Origin: Thiobacillus sp. SCUT-2
Lineage (GTDB): Bacteria > Pseudomonadota > Gammaproteobacteria > Burkholderiales > Thiobacillaceae
Length of the DNA stretch: 64,000 nt
Assembly (NCBI RefSeq): GCF_035621355.1
Contig: NZ_CP141769.1
Span: 1,054,001 to 1,118,000, forward strand
Direction of reading: 5' to 3'
Shown here: in pieces, positions 17,130 to 27,574 of the stretch
Layout: each line of letters starts with the position of its first letter
Numbering within the stretch: the first letter of the stretch is position 1
The notes under the pieces: generated by a model
What the model saw: only the letters and a program-made list of their open reading frames with translations
The model's database searches: none
Told to the model about the DNA's origin: nothing
Made by a program: the position numbers and the translations under genes

Positions 17130-18716
17130 TCAATCCGCTGCGTCGGCAGGCGCATCCGGGGCGAGGCAGACCCGGTTCTTGCCGCTGCGCTTGGCTTCGT
17201 ACATGGCGCCGTCGGCCCGCGTGATCAGCGCCTCCTGCGCCTCGCCGGGCGCGCGCTCGGCGACGCCGGCGCTGAAGGTGATCAGCACGCGCTCGTTGTT
17301 GTCGAGGAAATACTTCTTGGTCAGGCTGCGCTGCAGGCGGGTGATGATGCGGGCCGCCTCGTCGCGCCCGGTGTTCGGCAGGATGACGAGGAATTCCTCG
17401 CCGCCGAGCCGGGCGATGTGGTCGGTGATGCGCAGCTCCTCCTGGGCCACCTTGACGAGGTGGACCAGGGCGTCGTCGCCGGCCTGGTGGCCGCGCTTGT
17501 CGTTGAGCGCCTTGAAATTGTCGACGTCGAGCACGGCGATGGAAAACGGCGTGTCGTAGCGGTCGGCACGCGCGGCCTCGCGGACGAATTCGTCGTCGAG
17601 CCCGCGCCGGTTGAGGCTGCCGGTCAGCGGGTCCTCGCGGATGAGGGCGCTCATCCTGGCCAGCTGGTCTTCCAGGTCCTTGATGCGCGCCTCGGCCTGC
17701 AGCGCGGTGTCGCGTTCCTGCACCAGGTTCTCGTGGGCGCGGCGGCTGTCGGCCTGCGCGGCGCGGGTTTCCTCCAGCAGCGCTTCGAGGATGCGGTTGA
17801 GCTCGATGACGTCCTCGGTCCTGCTGATGCGGTCGATATGGGTGGCGATCCGGCCCTGGTATTCGTCGTTGGCGGCGACGGCGTCGCGCATGCGGCTGAC
17901 GAAGGTCGTCATGGTCGCCTTCAGGGTTGCGGTCGCCTCGCGCAGCCCGTGCTTGACCAGGCTCTGCTTGTAGATCACTTCCTTGAGGCGCTTTTCCGCT
18001 TCCTGCAGCGAGCGGATCTTGAGCGGGCCGGCCATGACCTCCTGCACCATGTCGAGCTGGCCGCGCAGCCAGGCGTCGTCGTCGAGCATTTCGCCGATGT
18101 TTTCCACCAGCAGCAGCAGGATGCGCTTGAGCGTGTCCTGCTGGTCGCGCGCTTCGGAGCTCTGCAGTTCGATGTCGACCCACAGCGACTTGAGGCCCGA
18201 GGCGGCATCCCGCAGGGTCGTGCTGCTGTTGGCGTCGCGCACGGCGACGGCGAGCTGCTGCCCGCGTTCGGCCAGGCGCGGGATGTGCGACAGCTGCGCC
18301 ACCACGCCGAATTCCAGGGTCTTGACGAGGAGTTCGCGCAGCAGCGTCAGGTTGTCGGCCTGCGGCCGCAGCTCGCCGCCGTCGCCCTGCTTGAGCTGGA
18401 GCACGACCTGGCCGAGCTGCTTGCGGCACTGCGCCCAGTCGCTCTTGCGGACGGCCTGGTTGAGGAGCTCGACCGGGCCGGCCAGATCCGGATGGTGCAG
18501 GCTGAGGTCGCGCGTCAGGCCGGCCAGCACGCCGGCTGCGCCGGACGACGGGTTGGCTTCGGGCGTGCCGGCGACGGGGCCGCCGACGATTTCCTCGTAC
18601 AGCGTCTGGTAGTTGTCCGGGGTCGGGGCGATCCGGCGCAGGGCGAGGCGGCGCAGGGTTTCGCGCGCGACTTCGGTCGGGTTGCCTGGGTTGATCTTGT
18701 CGCTGGGTTCGGCCAT
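17130..18716 (-). CDS. GGDEF-domain diguanylate cyclase
   Basis: The enzyme makes cyclic di-GMP from two GTP. The 528-residue protein has no membrane segment. It has an N-terminal helical domain opening ETLRRLALRRIAPTPDNYQT, a type common in betaproteobacterial cyclases, and a long helical middle. A coiled coil (DTALQAEARIKDLEDQLARM) leads into a C-terminal GGDEF domain that begins DPLTGSLNRRGLDDEF. The active site reads GGEEF at about residues 438-442 and is intact. The ATG at 18716 was preferred to one at 18815, which would add a Pro/Ser-rich leader with no ribosome site. Proximity to the YcgR gene suggests control of motility. Confidence 0.9.
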   Translation of the reverse strand: MAEPSDKINPGNPTEVARETLRRLALRRIAPTPDNYQTLYEEIVGGPVAGTPEANPSSGAAGVLAGLTRDLSLHHPDLAGPVELLNQAVRKSDWAQCRKQLGQVVLQLKQGDGGELRPQADNLTLLRELLVKTLEFGVVAQLSHIPRLAERGQQLAVAVRDANSSTTLRDAASGLKSLWVDIELQSSEARDQQDTLKRILLLLVENIGEMLDDDAWLRGQLDMVQEVMAGPLKIRSLQEAEKRLKEVIYKQSLVKHGLREATATLKATMTTFVSRMRDAVAANDEYQGRIATHIDRISRTEDVIELNRILEALLEETRAAQADSRRAHENLVQERDTALQAEARIKDLEDQLARMSALIREDPLTGSLNRRGLDDEFVREAARADRYDTPFSIAVLDVDNFKALNDKRGHQAGDDALVHLVKVAQEELRITDHIARLGGEEFLVILPNTGRDEAARIITRLQRSLTKKYFLDNNERVLITFSAGVAERAPGEAQEALITRADGAMYEAKRSGKNRVCLAPDAPADAAD

Positions 18717-18852
18717 CTCGGCACTCGGGCCCGGGGAAAGCGTTGACGATGCCGTGGATGGTAGGGCGGGCCGCGTCGGGTCGATGGCCGGATTAGGGCG
18801 GGAAAAGCCCGGCATTTCTCAGGGGGCTGCCGGGCGGCCGCTTGCGGCCGGG

Positions 18853-19500
18853 TCAGTCGAGCAATTCGTGCTTGATGGCGTAGTGCGTCAGCTCCGCGTT
18901 GTTCTTCATCTGCATCTTCTGCAGCAGCCGGGTACGGTACATGCTGATCGTCTTGACCGACAGGGCGAGCTTGTCGGCGATGCCGCTGACGGTCATGCCG
19001 GATGCGATCATGCAGAGGGTCTGGTATTCCCGGTTCGACAGCGCCTCGTGGGGCAGGGTGGCGCGCTCGCCGCTGACCTGGCTGGCGAGTTCCTGGGCGA
19101 CCTCCGCGCTGATGTATTTCTTGCCCGACGCGACCTGGCGGATGGCCTCGACCAGCTGGGCGGGCGCACTCTGCTTGTTCAGGTAGCCGGCGGCGCCGGT
19201 CTTCAGCGCGCGGACGGCATACTGCGTCTCGCGGTGCATCGACAGCATCAGCACCTTGATGCCGGGATGCTCCTTCCTGAGCAGTTCCAGCGTCTCCAGG
19301 CCGCTGCGGTCCGGCATGGTGATGTCCATCAGGACCAGGTCCCAGGGTTCGCGGCGGGCCATCTGCAGCGCACGGCTGGAACTGTCGGCCTCGCCGGCGA
19401 CCTCGATGTCGTCGACCTCGGCCAGGATCTGCTTCAGGCCCTCGCGGACGATGGCGTGGTCGTCGACGATCAGGATGCGGTACGGTCTTGCTGCTGCCAC
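18853..19500 (-). CDS. NarL/FixJ-family response regulator
   Basis: This 215-residue transcription regulator has a receiver domain (residues 8-125: acidic pair D13-D14, phospho-acceptor D59 in LMDITMPD, Lys in YLNKQS). A LuxR-type helix-turn-helix follows (about 150-208: LSNREYQTLCMIASGMTVSG, then LALSVKTISMYRTRLLQKM). It is downstream of its cognate histidine kinase, 35 bases apart, on the same strand. It resembles the UvrY/GacA-like NarL group; the target genes cannot be read from the sequence. Confidence 0.93.
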   Translation of the reverse strand: MAAARPYRILIVDDHAIVREGLKQILAEVDDIEVAGEADSSSRALQMARREPWDLVLMDITMPDRSGLETLELLRKEHPGIKVLMLSMHRETQYAVRALKTGAAGYLNKQSAPAQLVEAIRQVASGKKYISAEVAQELASQVSGERATLPHEALSNREYQTLCMIASGMTVSGIADKLALSVKTISMYRTRLLQKMQMKNNAELTHYAIKHELLD

Positions 19501-19535
19501 GGAAGTTCTCTGCGTATTTTGTCGGAATTATGCCG

Positions 19536-21008
19536 TCATTTTGCAGCGTCGGGCACCGGCGGCGGGAGCGGGATGCGCAGCCTGACCTCGGTGCCCTGGC
19601 GCCGGCCCGGCCGCACCTCGAGCTCGCCGCCGAGGGCGGTGGCGCGCTCGCGCATGCCGAGCAGCCCGAAGCTCGGCCGGGTGGCGTCGCCGGCCGCCGC
19701 CCGGATGCCGCGGCCGTCGTCGGCCAGGGTGACGGCCAGATGGCCGGCCTCGCGCTCGAGCCTGAGCTTCACCTGGGTGGCGGCGGCGTGCTTGGCGACA
19801 TTGGTGAGCGCCTCCTGCACGATGCGGAAGACCGCGATGGCCGCGTCCGGGTCGAGCGAAACGGGCTCGTCCGGCGCCTTGAAGCGGTAGCTGATGTCGG
19901 TATTGCGGGAAAACCGCTCCAGCTGCCACTTGAGGGCGGGCACGATCCCAAGGTCCAGCGCGGCCGGCCGCAGGTTCGACGCGATGCGGTGGGCGGCGTC
20001 GAAGGTCTGGTCGACGATCTGGTTCAGGTATTCGGTGCGCTGGATCAGGCGGGGCGCGTCCGGCGGCAGGTTCTGCTTGAGCCAGGCAAGCACGATCTTG
20101 ATCGCGGTCAGGTTGCCGCCGAGGTCGTCGTGAACCTCGCGGGCGAGCTTGAGGCGTTCCTGCTCCTTGACCTTTTCGACGTGGGAGGCGAGTGCGCCGA
20201 GCTGCTCCCGGGACTGCCGGATCTCGGCTTCCGCCTGCTTGCTGTGGGTGATGTTGAGCATGATGCCGTCCCAGATCAGGGTGCCGCCCTGCCTGCGCTG
20301 GCTCACCCGCACCGACACCCATTTCACGTCGGCCCAGGCCTTCATCCGGATGCGCCCCTCCCAGTTGAAGCTCAGGTGGCCGCCGCCGGCCTCCGCGAGC
20401 CGGGCGAGGTAGCCGGCACGATCCTCCTCCACGATCAGCTTGAAGAAGCGCTCGGGCTTGGCGCACAGCGTGCCCGGCGGGAGGTCGAGCAGCTGCTCGG
20501 ACTGTTCGCTGACGTAGCGCAGCACCGGCGCCGCGTCGTGTTCGCGCCGGATCTGGAAGGCCATGCCGGGGATGTGGGCGACGATGGCGCGCAGGTCGGA
20601 CTCCGAATGGGCCAGCGCCTGCCGCGTCGCCTCGCGCTGGCTGACGTCGTTGGCGATGCAGATGAACACCGGGCGGCCGCCGTCGCTCGCGTAGAGCAGG
20701 CGCGCCTCGACGGGGTAGGGGCGGCCCTCGCGGCGCAGGAAATGCACGTTGAGGGCGGTGCGGCGCCGCTTGCCGTTCTTAAGCAGGGCGAGCAGGGTCT
20801 TGAAGGCGCGCCCGTCCTGCGGCGTCATCAGGTCGAGCGGGGTCAGCTTCTGCAGGGCCTTCAGGCGATGCTGCAGGTTGTGGGTGGCGGCGGGGTTCGC
20901 CTGGACGATGCGCAGGCTCTCGGCGTCGAATACCAGCACCTCGGTCGTGGTTTCCTGCAGGATCGTATACAGCAGCGCGCCTTCGCCGGCGGCGTTCAGT
21001 GATGCCAT
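19536..21008 (-). CDS. Soluble PAS-domain sensor histidine kinase (NarL-pair type)
   Basis: The 490-residue kinase has two PAS-like domains (about 12-125 and 135-260), a HisKA_3 dimerisation domain with the phospho-acceptor H293 in REVHDDLGGNLTAIK, and a C-terminal ATPase domain with the N-box near ALTNVAKHAAATQVKLRLE and a DDGRGI G-box. No transmembrane or signal segment is visible, so it senses a cytoplasmic cue. It is transcribed with the response regulator downstream. A sigma-28-like promoter upstream suggests that it belongs to the flagellar regulon; this is an inference. Confidence 0.92.
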   Translation of the reverse strand: MASLNAAGEGALLYTILQETTTEVLVFDAESLRIVQANPAATHNLQHRLKALQKLTPLDLMTPQDGRAFKTLLALLKNGKRRRTALNVHFLRREGRPYPVEARLLYASDGGRPVFICIANDVSQREATRQALAHSESDLRAIVAHIPGMAFQIRREHDAAPVLRYVSEQSEQLLDLPPGTLCAKPERFFKLIVEEDRAGYLARLAEAGGGHLSFNWEGRIRMKAWADVKWVSVRVSQRRQGGTLIWDGIMLNITHSKQAEAEIRQSREQLGALASHVEKVKEQERLKLAREVHDDLGGNLTAIKIVLAWLKQNLPPDAPRLIQRTEYLNQIVDQTFDAAHRIASNLRPAALDLGIVPALKWQLERFSRNTDISYRFKAPDEPVSLDPDAAIAVFRIVQEALTNVAKHAAATQVKLRLEREAGHLAVTLADDGRGIRAAAGDATRPSFGLLGMRERATALGGELEVRPGRRQGTEVRLRIPLPPPVPDAAK

Positions 21009-21065
21009 GTTCCTCCTGGTCTCGGCCGCGGAACGGCCGGTGCGCCGTTCTTCTTCGATGCGCCA

Positions 21066-21093
21066 TTATCGGGGCAAATGCGCGGCGTCTTGA
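21066..21093 (-). promoter_or_regulatory. Sigma-28-like promoter of the histidine kinase operon
   Basis: The minus strand reads TCAAGACG, 12 bases, then CCCGATAA, 58 bases before the kinase ATG. The -10 box matches GCCGATAA at 7 of 8 positions; the -35 keeps the T-AAG core of TAAAG. Spacing is one base longer than consensus. Confidence 0.45.
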
Positions 21094-21145
21094 AACCCGG
21101 CCGATTCCCCCACATCTACTAAGGTGAAAGAAGAGGAATTGCCTG

Positions 21146-22507
21146 ATGAATGCCGTTCGCCCCGCCGCCGTTGCCGGACTGTTCTATCCGGACGATCCTG
21201 TCGCGCTGAAATCGACCGTCGACGACCTGCTCGCGCAGGCCCGTGCGGTCGCGCCGGTGCGCCGGCCCAAGGCCCTGATCGTGCCGCATGCCGGCTACCT
21301 CTATTCCGGGCCGGTCGCCGCCAGCGCCTACGGGCTGCTGGCGGGGCTGCGCGGCCGGATCCGGCGCGTGGTGCTGCTCGGGCCCACCCATCGCGTGTTC
21401 GTGCGTGGACTGGCCTTGCCCGAGGCGGAGCGCTTCGCGACGCCCCTCGGCGAAGTGGCGCTCGACGATGAAGGCATGCGGCGGCTCGCCGACCTGCCGC
21501 ATGTCGTGCGCAGCGCGGCGGCGCACGCGCAGGAGCATTCGCTCGAGGTCCAGCTGCCGTTCCTGCAGGCGGTATTGGGCGAATTCCGGCTGCTGCCGCT
21601 GGCGGTGGGCGAGGCCACCGCCGCCGAGGTGGCGGCGGTGCTCGAAGCCGTCTGGGGCGGCGAGGAGACGCTGATCGTGATCAGCTCGGATCTGTCGCAC
21701 TTCCTGCCCGACGCGGTCGCGCGCCAGGTCGACGGCGGCACGGTCGACGCGATCCTGGCGCTCGATTCGCATCTGAACCATGAGCAGGCCTGCGGCGCGA
21801 CGCCGATCAACGGCCTGATGCTGGCGGCGAAGCGCCATGGGCTGCATCCGGTGGCGCTCGACGTGCGCAATTCCAGCGACACCGCGGGCGACCCGGGACG
21901 GGTGGTCGGCTATGCCGCCTTTGCGTTCACCCCTGTGGCGGGCGACGACCAGCCCGCTGAGGAAGAAAAGGGTACCGCGCTGCTGCGGCTGGCGCGCGGC
22001 GAGATCGCCTCGCAGCTGGGCGAGGCGGCCGACCCGCCCGCGCGGGCCGGCTGGATGACGCCGCCGGGCGCGAGTTTCGTGACACTGACCCGCCAGGGCG
22101 AGCTGCGCGGCTGCATCGGCACCCTGGAGGCGCACCGACCGCTGTGGCTCGACGTGCGGGAGAACGCGCTGGCGGCGGCGTTCCGCGACCCGCGCTTTCC
22201 GCCGCTGACGCGCGGCGAACTGCACGACACGCGCGTCGAGGTGTCGCTGCTGTCGCCGACGCAGCCGATCGAGGTCAGGAGCGAGGCCGAGGCACTGGCG
22301 GCGCTGCACCCGCACGTCGACGGCGTGGTGTTCGAGTACGGCCACCATCGCAGCACCTTCCTGCCCCAGGTGTGGGAGCAGCTGCCGGAACCGCGCGAAT
22401 TCCTCGCCTACCTGAAGCGCAAGGCCGGGCTGCCGCAGGATTTCTGGGCCGAAGAGGTGCGCCTGTCGCGCTACACGGTCGACAAATGGAAGGAGGCAGC
22501 CGCATGA
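21146..22507 (+). CDS. amrB: AmmeMemoRadiSam proteins B and A fused (Memo + AMMECR1)
   Basis: The 453-residue protein joins two domains normally encoded separately in many genomes. Residues about 1-265 are a Memo-like (AmrB) domain with HAGYLYSGPVAASAY, LLGPTHRVF and the metal-binding-type SSDLSHFLP. Residues about 275-450 are an AMMECR1 (AmrA) domain with the signature GCIGTLEAHRPL and FRDPRFPPL. The radical SAM partner starts on its stop codon (ATGA). The family is widespread and its reaction is not settled; a protein- or small-molecule-modifying role with the radical SAM enzyme is inferred from this constant linkage. Confidence 0.92.
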   Translation: MNAVRPAAVAGLFYPDDPVALKSTVDDLLAQARAVAPVRRPKALIVPHAGYLYSGPVAASAYGLLAGLRGRIRRVVLLGPTHRVFVRGLALPEAERFATPLGEVALDDEGMRRLADLPHVVRSAAAHAQEHSLEVQLPFLQAVLGEFRLLPLAVGEATAAEVAAVLEAVWGGEETLIVISSDLSHFLPDAVARQVDGGTVDAILALDSHLNHEQACGATPINGLMLAAKRHGLHPVALDVRNSSDTAGDPGRVVGYAAFAFTPVAGDDQPAEEEKGTALLRLARGEIASQLGEAADPPARAGWMTPPGASFVTLTRQGELRGCIGTLEAHRPLWLDVRENALAAAFRDPRFPPLTRGELHDTRVEVSLLSPTQPIEVRSEAEALAALHPHVDGVVFEYGHHRSTFLPQVWEQLPEPREFLAYLKRKAGLPQDFWAEEVRLSRYTVDKWKEAAA

Positions 22508-23598
22508 GCATCCCCGAGTCGCATCACCCCGCACGCTGGTGGCGCGTGCTGCCGGACGGACGCATCGAGTGCGACCTCTGTCCCCGCTACTGCAAGCTGC
22601 ACGAAGGCCAGCGCGGGCTGTGCTTCGTGCGCAAGATGGAAGGCGGCAGGATGGTGCTGACCACCTACGGCCGCTCGTCCGGCTTCTGCGTCGACCCGAT
22701 CGAGAAGAAGCCGCTCAACCATTTCTACCCGGGCAGCTCGGTGTTTTCCTTCGGCACCGCCGGCTGCAACCTGGCCTGCAAGTTCTGCCAGAACTGGGAC
22801 ATCTCGAAGTCGCGCGAGACCGACACCATGGTCGACCGCGCCATGCCTGACGAGATCGCCGAAGCGGCCGAGCGGGCCGGCTGCAAGAGCGTCGCCTTCA
22901 CCTACAACGACCCGGTGATCTTTGCCGAGTACGCGATGGACGTCGCCGACGCCTGCCATGCGCGCGGCCTCAAGACCGTCGCCGTCACCGCCGGCTACAT
23001 GACGGAGGAGCCGCGGCGCGCGTTCTACGCCAAGATGGACGCCGCCAACGTCGACCTGAAGGGCTTCACCGACGATTTCTACGTCAAGCTGACCGGCGGC
23101 CATCTGCAGCCGGTGCTCGACACGCTGACCTACCTGAAGCGCGAGACCGACGTCTGGTTCGAGATCACGACGCTGCTGATCCCGGGGCACAACGACTCCG
23201 ACGCCGAGCTCGCGGCGATGAGCGCATGGATCTTCAGGGAACTCGGCCCCGACGTGCCGCTGCATTTCTCCGCCTTCCACCCCGACTGGAAGATGCTCGA
23301 CGTGCCGCCGACGCCGGCGTCGACGCTGACGCGGGCGCGCGAGATCGCGCTGAAGGCGGGGCTGCACTACGTCTACACGGGCAACGTGCACGACCCGGCG
23401 GGCGGCACGACGTCGTGCCCGAGCTGCCACGAGGCGCTGATCGTGCGCGACTGGTACCGCATCGACCATTACAGCGTGACGCCCGACGGCCATTGCCCGC
23501 ACTGCGGCACCGCCATCGCCGGCCGCTTCGGCGCGTTCAGCCATCCCTTCGGCAACCGCCGCATCCCGATTTCGATGCACCGCGAGGACCGGCCATGA
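22504..23598 (+). CDS. amrS: AmmeMemoRadiSam system radical SAM enzyme
   Basis: The 364-residue enzyme has the radical SAM cluster CNLACKFC with C88, C92 and C95 ligating the 4Fe-4S cluster that cleaves S-adenosylmethionine. Extra Cys pairs occur at the N-terminus (CDLCPRYC, residues 23-30) and the C-terminus (CPSCHE and CPHCG), suggesting further metal sites. It is related to pyruvate-formate-lyase-activating enzymes. Both neighbours overlap it by 4 bases, so the three genes form one translational unit. Confidence 0.95.
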   Translation: MSIPESHHPARWWRVLPDGRIECDLCPRYCKLHEGQRGLCFVRKMEGGRMVLTTYGRSSGFCVDPIEKKPLNHFYPGSSVFSFGTAGCNLACKFCQNWDISKSRETDTMVDRAMPDEIAEAAERAGCKSVAFTYNDPVIFAEYAMDVADACHARGLKTVAVTAGYMTEEPRRAFYAKMDAANVDLKGFTDDFYVKLTGGHLQPVLDTLTYLKRETDVWFEITTLLIPGHNDSDAELAAMSAWIFRELGPDVPLHFSAFHPDWKMLDVPPTPASTLTRAREIALKAGLHYVYTGNVHDPAGGTTSCPSCHEALIVRDWYRIDHYSVTPDGHCPHCGTAIAGRFGAFSHPFGNRRIPISMHREDRP

Positions 23599-24245
23599 GC
23601 ACATCCATGCTGGTCCACATCGCGGCCGGCCGGGCCACCGTCGAAGGCATGCTCGACATTCCCGACGGCGCGGTCGGGCTGGTGCTGTTCGCCCACGGCA
23701 GCGGCTCCTCGCGCCATTCGCCGCGCAACAACTACGTCGCCGGCGTGCTGCGGGCGGCAGGCGTCGGCACGCTGCTGATGGACCTGCTGACGCCGGAAGA
23801 GGACCGCGACTATTCGCGCCGCTTCGATATCGGCCTGCTGACGCAGCGCCTGCTCGATGCGGCGCGCTGGGTCGAGGCGCAGGAGGCGACGCGCGCGCTG
23901 CCGCTCGGCTTCTTCGGCGCCAGCACGGGCGCGGCCGCCGCGCTCGAGGCCGCGGCCGCGCTCGGCGACACGGCGCGCGCGGTGGTGTCGCGCGGCGGCC
24001 GCCCCGATCTCGCCAGCGAACTGGCGCTGCAGAAGGTGGGCGCGCCCACCCTGCTGCTGGTGGGCGGCTACGACGATGGCGTGATCGATCTCAACCAGCT
24101 GGCGTACGACCAGCTGCGCTGCCGCAAGGAGATGGTGATCGTGCCCGGCGCGACCCACCTGTTCGAGGAGCCGGGCACGCTCGAAGCCGTCGCGACGCGG
24201 GCGGCGGGCTGGTTCGCGGAGTACCTGCCGCGGCGGCCGGGCTAG
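23595..24245 (+). CDS. Alpha/beta hydrolase (dienelactone-hydrolase-like)
   Basis: The 216-residue protein has an alpha/beta hydrolase layout: [20 protein letters not shown] (oxyanion region), then [18 protein letters not shown] where the nucleophile elbow normally reads GxSxG (here GASTG), an acidic residue in [11 protein letters not shown], and a His in [11 protein letters not shown]. It starts on the amrS stop codon. Homologues are often fused or adjacent to phosphoribosyltransferases; one is present at 31167-31808. Substrate unknown. Confidence 0.85.
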   Translation: MSTSMLVHIAAGRATVEGMLDIPDGAVGLVLFAHGSGSSRHSPRNNYVAGVLRAAGVGTLLMDLLTPEEDRDYSRRFDIGLLTQRLLDAARWVEAQEATRALPLGFFGASTGAAAALEAAAALGDTARAVVSRGGRPDLASELALQKVGAPTLLLVGGYDDGVIDLNQLAYDQLRCRKEMVIVPGATHLFEEPGTLEAVATRAAGWFAEYLPRRPG

Positions 24246-24273
24246 GCGCTGGCCCGCCAGCGGCGGCCATGGC

Positions 24274-25005
<732 letters not shown>

Positions 25006-25009
25006 CGCC

Positions 25010-27571
25010 ATGGCCGCGCCGGGATGGCAGGACGCCGCGTCGAGCCTCTGGCAGCAGCCGCTGGCGGACTGCCTCGCGGTGCTCGAAAGCGGCGAGGGCG
25101 GGCTTGCCGAGGACGAGGCGGCGGCACGCCTTCAGCGCGTCGGCCCCAACCAGTTGCATCCGCGCGCGGAGCGCGCGCTGCTGCTGGAGTTCCTCGCCCA
25201 TTTCCGCAATCCGCTGGTGCTGGTGCTGCTGGCGGCCAGCGCGATCGCCGGTGCGCTGGGAGACGTGCGCAGCTTCGTCGTCATCAGCGCCATCGTGCTG
25301 ATGAGCGTGACGCTCGACTTCATCCAGGAATTCCGCGCCGGCCGCGCCGCCGAGCGGCTCAAGCGCCAGGTCGCGCTGCGTTCCAGCGTCGTGCGCGGCG
25401 GCAAGGCGCGCGACGTCGCGGCGGCCGGGCTGGTGCCGGGCGACGTGGTGCTGCTGGCCGCCGGCGACCTGGTGCCGGCCGACGGCCGCGTGCTGGAGGC
25501 GCGCGACCTCTTCGTCAACCAGGCGCTGCTGACCGGCGAGTCCTTCCCGGTCGAAAAGCGTCCCGCCGACCGCGCGCCGGCCGGGGCGGAAGGCGATCTC
25601 GCGGCGGCGACCCACGCCGTGTTCATGGGCAGTTCGATCATCAGCGGATCGGCGCGGGTCGTGCTGGTGCGGACCGGCGCGACGACCGCGTTCGGGCAGA
25701 TCGCCGACAGCCTGGCGCGGCGGCCGCCGCGCACCGCCTTCGAGCGCGGCACGCAGGCTTTCGGCAACCTGATCCTGCGCCTGACGCTGCTGCTGGTGCT
25801 GTTCGTGCTGCTGGTGAACGCGCTGTTCCACCGGCCGCTGCTCGAATCCTTCCTGTTCGCGGTCGCGCTCGCGGTCGGCCTGACGCCGGAACTGCTGCCG
25901 ATGGTGGTCTCGGTCACGCTGTCGCGCGGCGCCATGCGGCTCGCCAGACGGCGCGTCATCGTCAAGCGCCTGTCCGCGGTGCAGGACCTGGGCGGCATCG
26001 ACGTGCTCTGCACCGACAAGACGGGCACGCTGACCGAGGGCCGCATCCGGCTCGAGCGGCACGTCGACGCCGCCGGTGCGGACAGCGCGCCGGTGCTGGA
26101 GTGGGCCTACCTCAACAGCCGTTTCGAGAGCGGCATCCGCAGCCCGCTGGACGACGCCATCCTCGTGCATACCCACATCGACGTCGGCGGCTGGCGCAAG
26201 ATCGACGAGGTGCCGTTCGACTTCGAGCGGCGGCGCGTGTCGGTGCTGCTCGAGCGGGACGGAGCGCGCACGCTGGTCGCCAAGGGCTCGCCCGAGGACA
26301 TCCTGCGGCTGTGTACGCGCTACGAGGCGGACGGGCGTCCGTTGCCACTGGATGCCGCGGCCCGGGCCCGGATCGAGGACCTGTTCGCCTCGCTCAGCCG
26401 CGAGGGCTTCCGCGTCCTCGGCATCGCCTGGCGCGAGGTGGCACCCGAACACGCCCACGCGGTGCTGACCGACGAGGCCGAGCTGGTGTTCAGCGGCTTC
26501 GCCGCCTTCCTCGACCCGCCCAAGGCGAGTGCCGCGCCGGCGCTCGCCGCGCTGGCGGCGAGCGGCATCGACGTCAAGATCGTCAGCGGCGACAACGAGC
26601 TCGTCGCGCGCTACATCTGCGCGCAGCTCGGCGTGCCGGTGACGGGCGTGCTGACCGGCGGCGAGATCGCCCAGCTGGTCGACCCGGCGCTGCAGGCGCG
26701 GGTGCAGGAAGCCAACCTGTTCTGCCGCGTCACCCCGGCGCAGAAGACCCGCATCCTGGCGGCGCTCCGGGCACGCGGCCACGTGGTCGGCTTCCTCGGC
26801 GACGGCATCAACGACGCCCCGGCATTGCACGCGGCGGACGTCGGCATCTCGGTCGACAGCGCGGTCGACGTCGCCAAGGAAGCCGCCGACCTGATCCTGC
26901 TCGAGCATGACCTGGGCGTGCTGCACGACGGCGTGCGCGAGGGGCGGCGCACCTTCGGCAACGTCATCAAGTACATCATGATGGGAACCAGCTCCAACTT
27001 CGGCAACATGTTCAGCATGGCCGGCGCCACGCTGCTGTTGCCCTTCCTGCCGATGCTGCCGCTGCAGATCCTGCTCAACAATTTCCTCTATGATTTTTCC
27101 GAGATCGCCATTCCGCTCGACCGTGTCGACGAGGAGACGCTGGCGAAGCCGCGTGTGTGGGACATGGACTTCATCCGCCAATTCATGCTCACCCTCGGCC
27201 CGCTGAGCTCGGCGTTCGACTTCCTCACCTTCTGGCTGTTGCTCGGCGTGCTCGGCGCGGGCGAAACGCTGTTCCACACCGGCTGGTTCGTCGAGTCGGT
27301 GGTGACGCAGGTGCTGGTGATCTTCGTCATCCGCACGCGCGGCAACCCCTTCGCCAGCCCGCCGCATCCCGCGCTGACCGCACTCTCGCTGGCGGTCGTC
27401 GCGATGGCGGTCGCGCTGCCGTCGACCCCGCTCGGGGCGGAGCTCGGCTTCGTCGCGCCGCCGCCGGCGTTCTACGCGATGCTCGCGGGCATCGCGGTCG
27501 CCTACCTGGTGGCCGTGCAGGCACTCAAGCGCGCCTTCTACCGGAGATGGGACGCCCGCGCGTCCCGCTGA
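25010..27571 (+). CDS. P-type ATPase, MgtA-like magnesium transporter
   Basis: The 853-residue pump has an N-terminal cation-ATPase segment, the actuator motif LLTGESFPVEK, the phosphorylated D336 in DKTGTLTEG, the nucleotide domain, the hinge GDGINDAPAL and a C-terminal membrane bundle. The sequence around PEDILRLCTRYE, MMGTSSNFGNMFSMAGA and LNNFLYDFSEIAIPLDRVD is typical of MgtA/MgtB magnesium importers. It begins 4 bases after the ABC ATPase and ends 3 bases before the permease, so it is cotranscribed with an ABC exporter, an odd place for it. Magnesium specificity is by family resemblance. Confidence 0.92.
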   Translation: MAAPGWQDAASSLWQQPLADCLAVLESGEGGLAEDEAAARLQRVGPNQLHPRAERALLLEFLAHFRNPLVLVLLAASAIAGALGDVRSFVVISAIVLMSVTLDFIQEFRAGRAAERLKRQVALRSSVVRGGKARDVAAAGLVPGDVVLLAAGDLVPADGRVLEARDLFVNQALLTGESFPVEKRPADRAPAGAEGDLAAATHAVFMGSSIISGSARVVLVRTGATTAFGQIADSLARRPPRTAFERGTQAFGNLILRLTLLLVLFVLLVNALFHRPLLESFLFAVALAVGLTPELLPMVVSVTLSRGAMRLARRRVIVKRLSAVQDLGGIDVLCTDKTGTLTEGRIRLERHVDAAGADSAPVLEWAYLNSRFESGIRSPLDDAILVHTHIDVGGWRKIDEVPFDFERRRVSVLLERDGARTLVAKGSPEDILRLCTRYEADGRPLPLDAAARARIEDLFASLSREGFRVLGIAWREVAPEHAHAVLTDEAELVFSGFAAFLDPPKASAAPALAALAASGIDVKIVSGDNELVARYICAQLGVPVTGVLTGGEIAQLVDPALQARVQEANLFCRVTPAQKTRILAALRARGHVVGFLGDGINDAPALHAADVGISVDSAVDVAKEAADLILLEHDLGVLHDGVREGRRTFGNVIKYIMMGTSSNFGNMFSMAGATLLLPFLPMLPLQILLNNFLYDFSEIAIPLDRVDEETLAKPRVWDMDFIRQFMLTLGPLSSAFDFLTFWLLLGVLGAGETLFHTGWFVESVVTQVLVIFVIRTRGNPFASPPHPALTALSLAVVAMAVALPSTPLGAELGFVAPPPAFYAMLAGIAVAYLVAVQALKRAFYRRWDARASR

Positions 27572-27574
27572 CCG

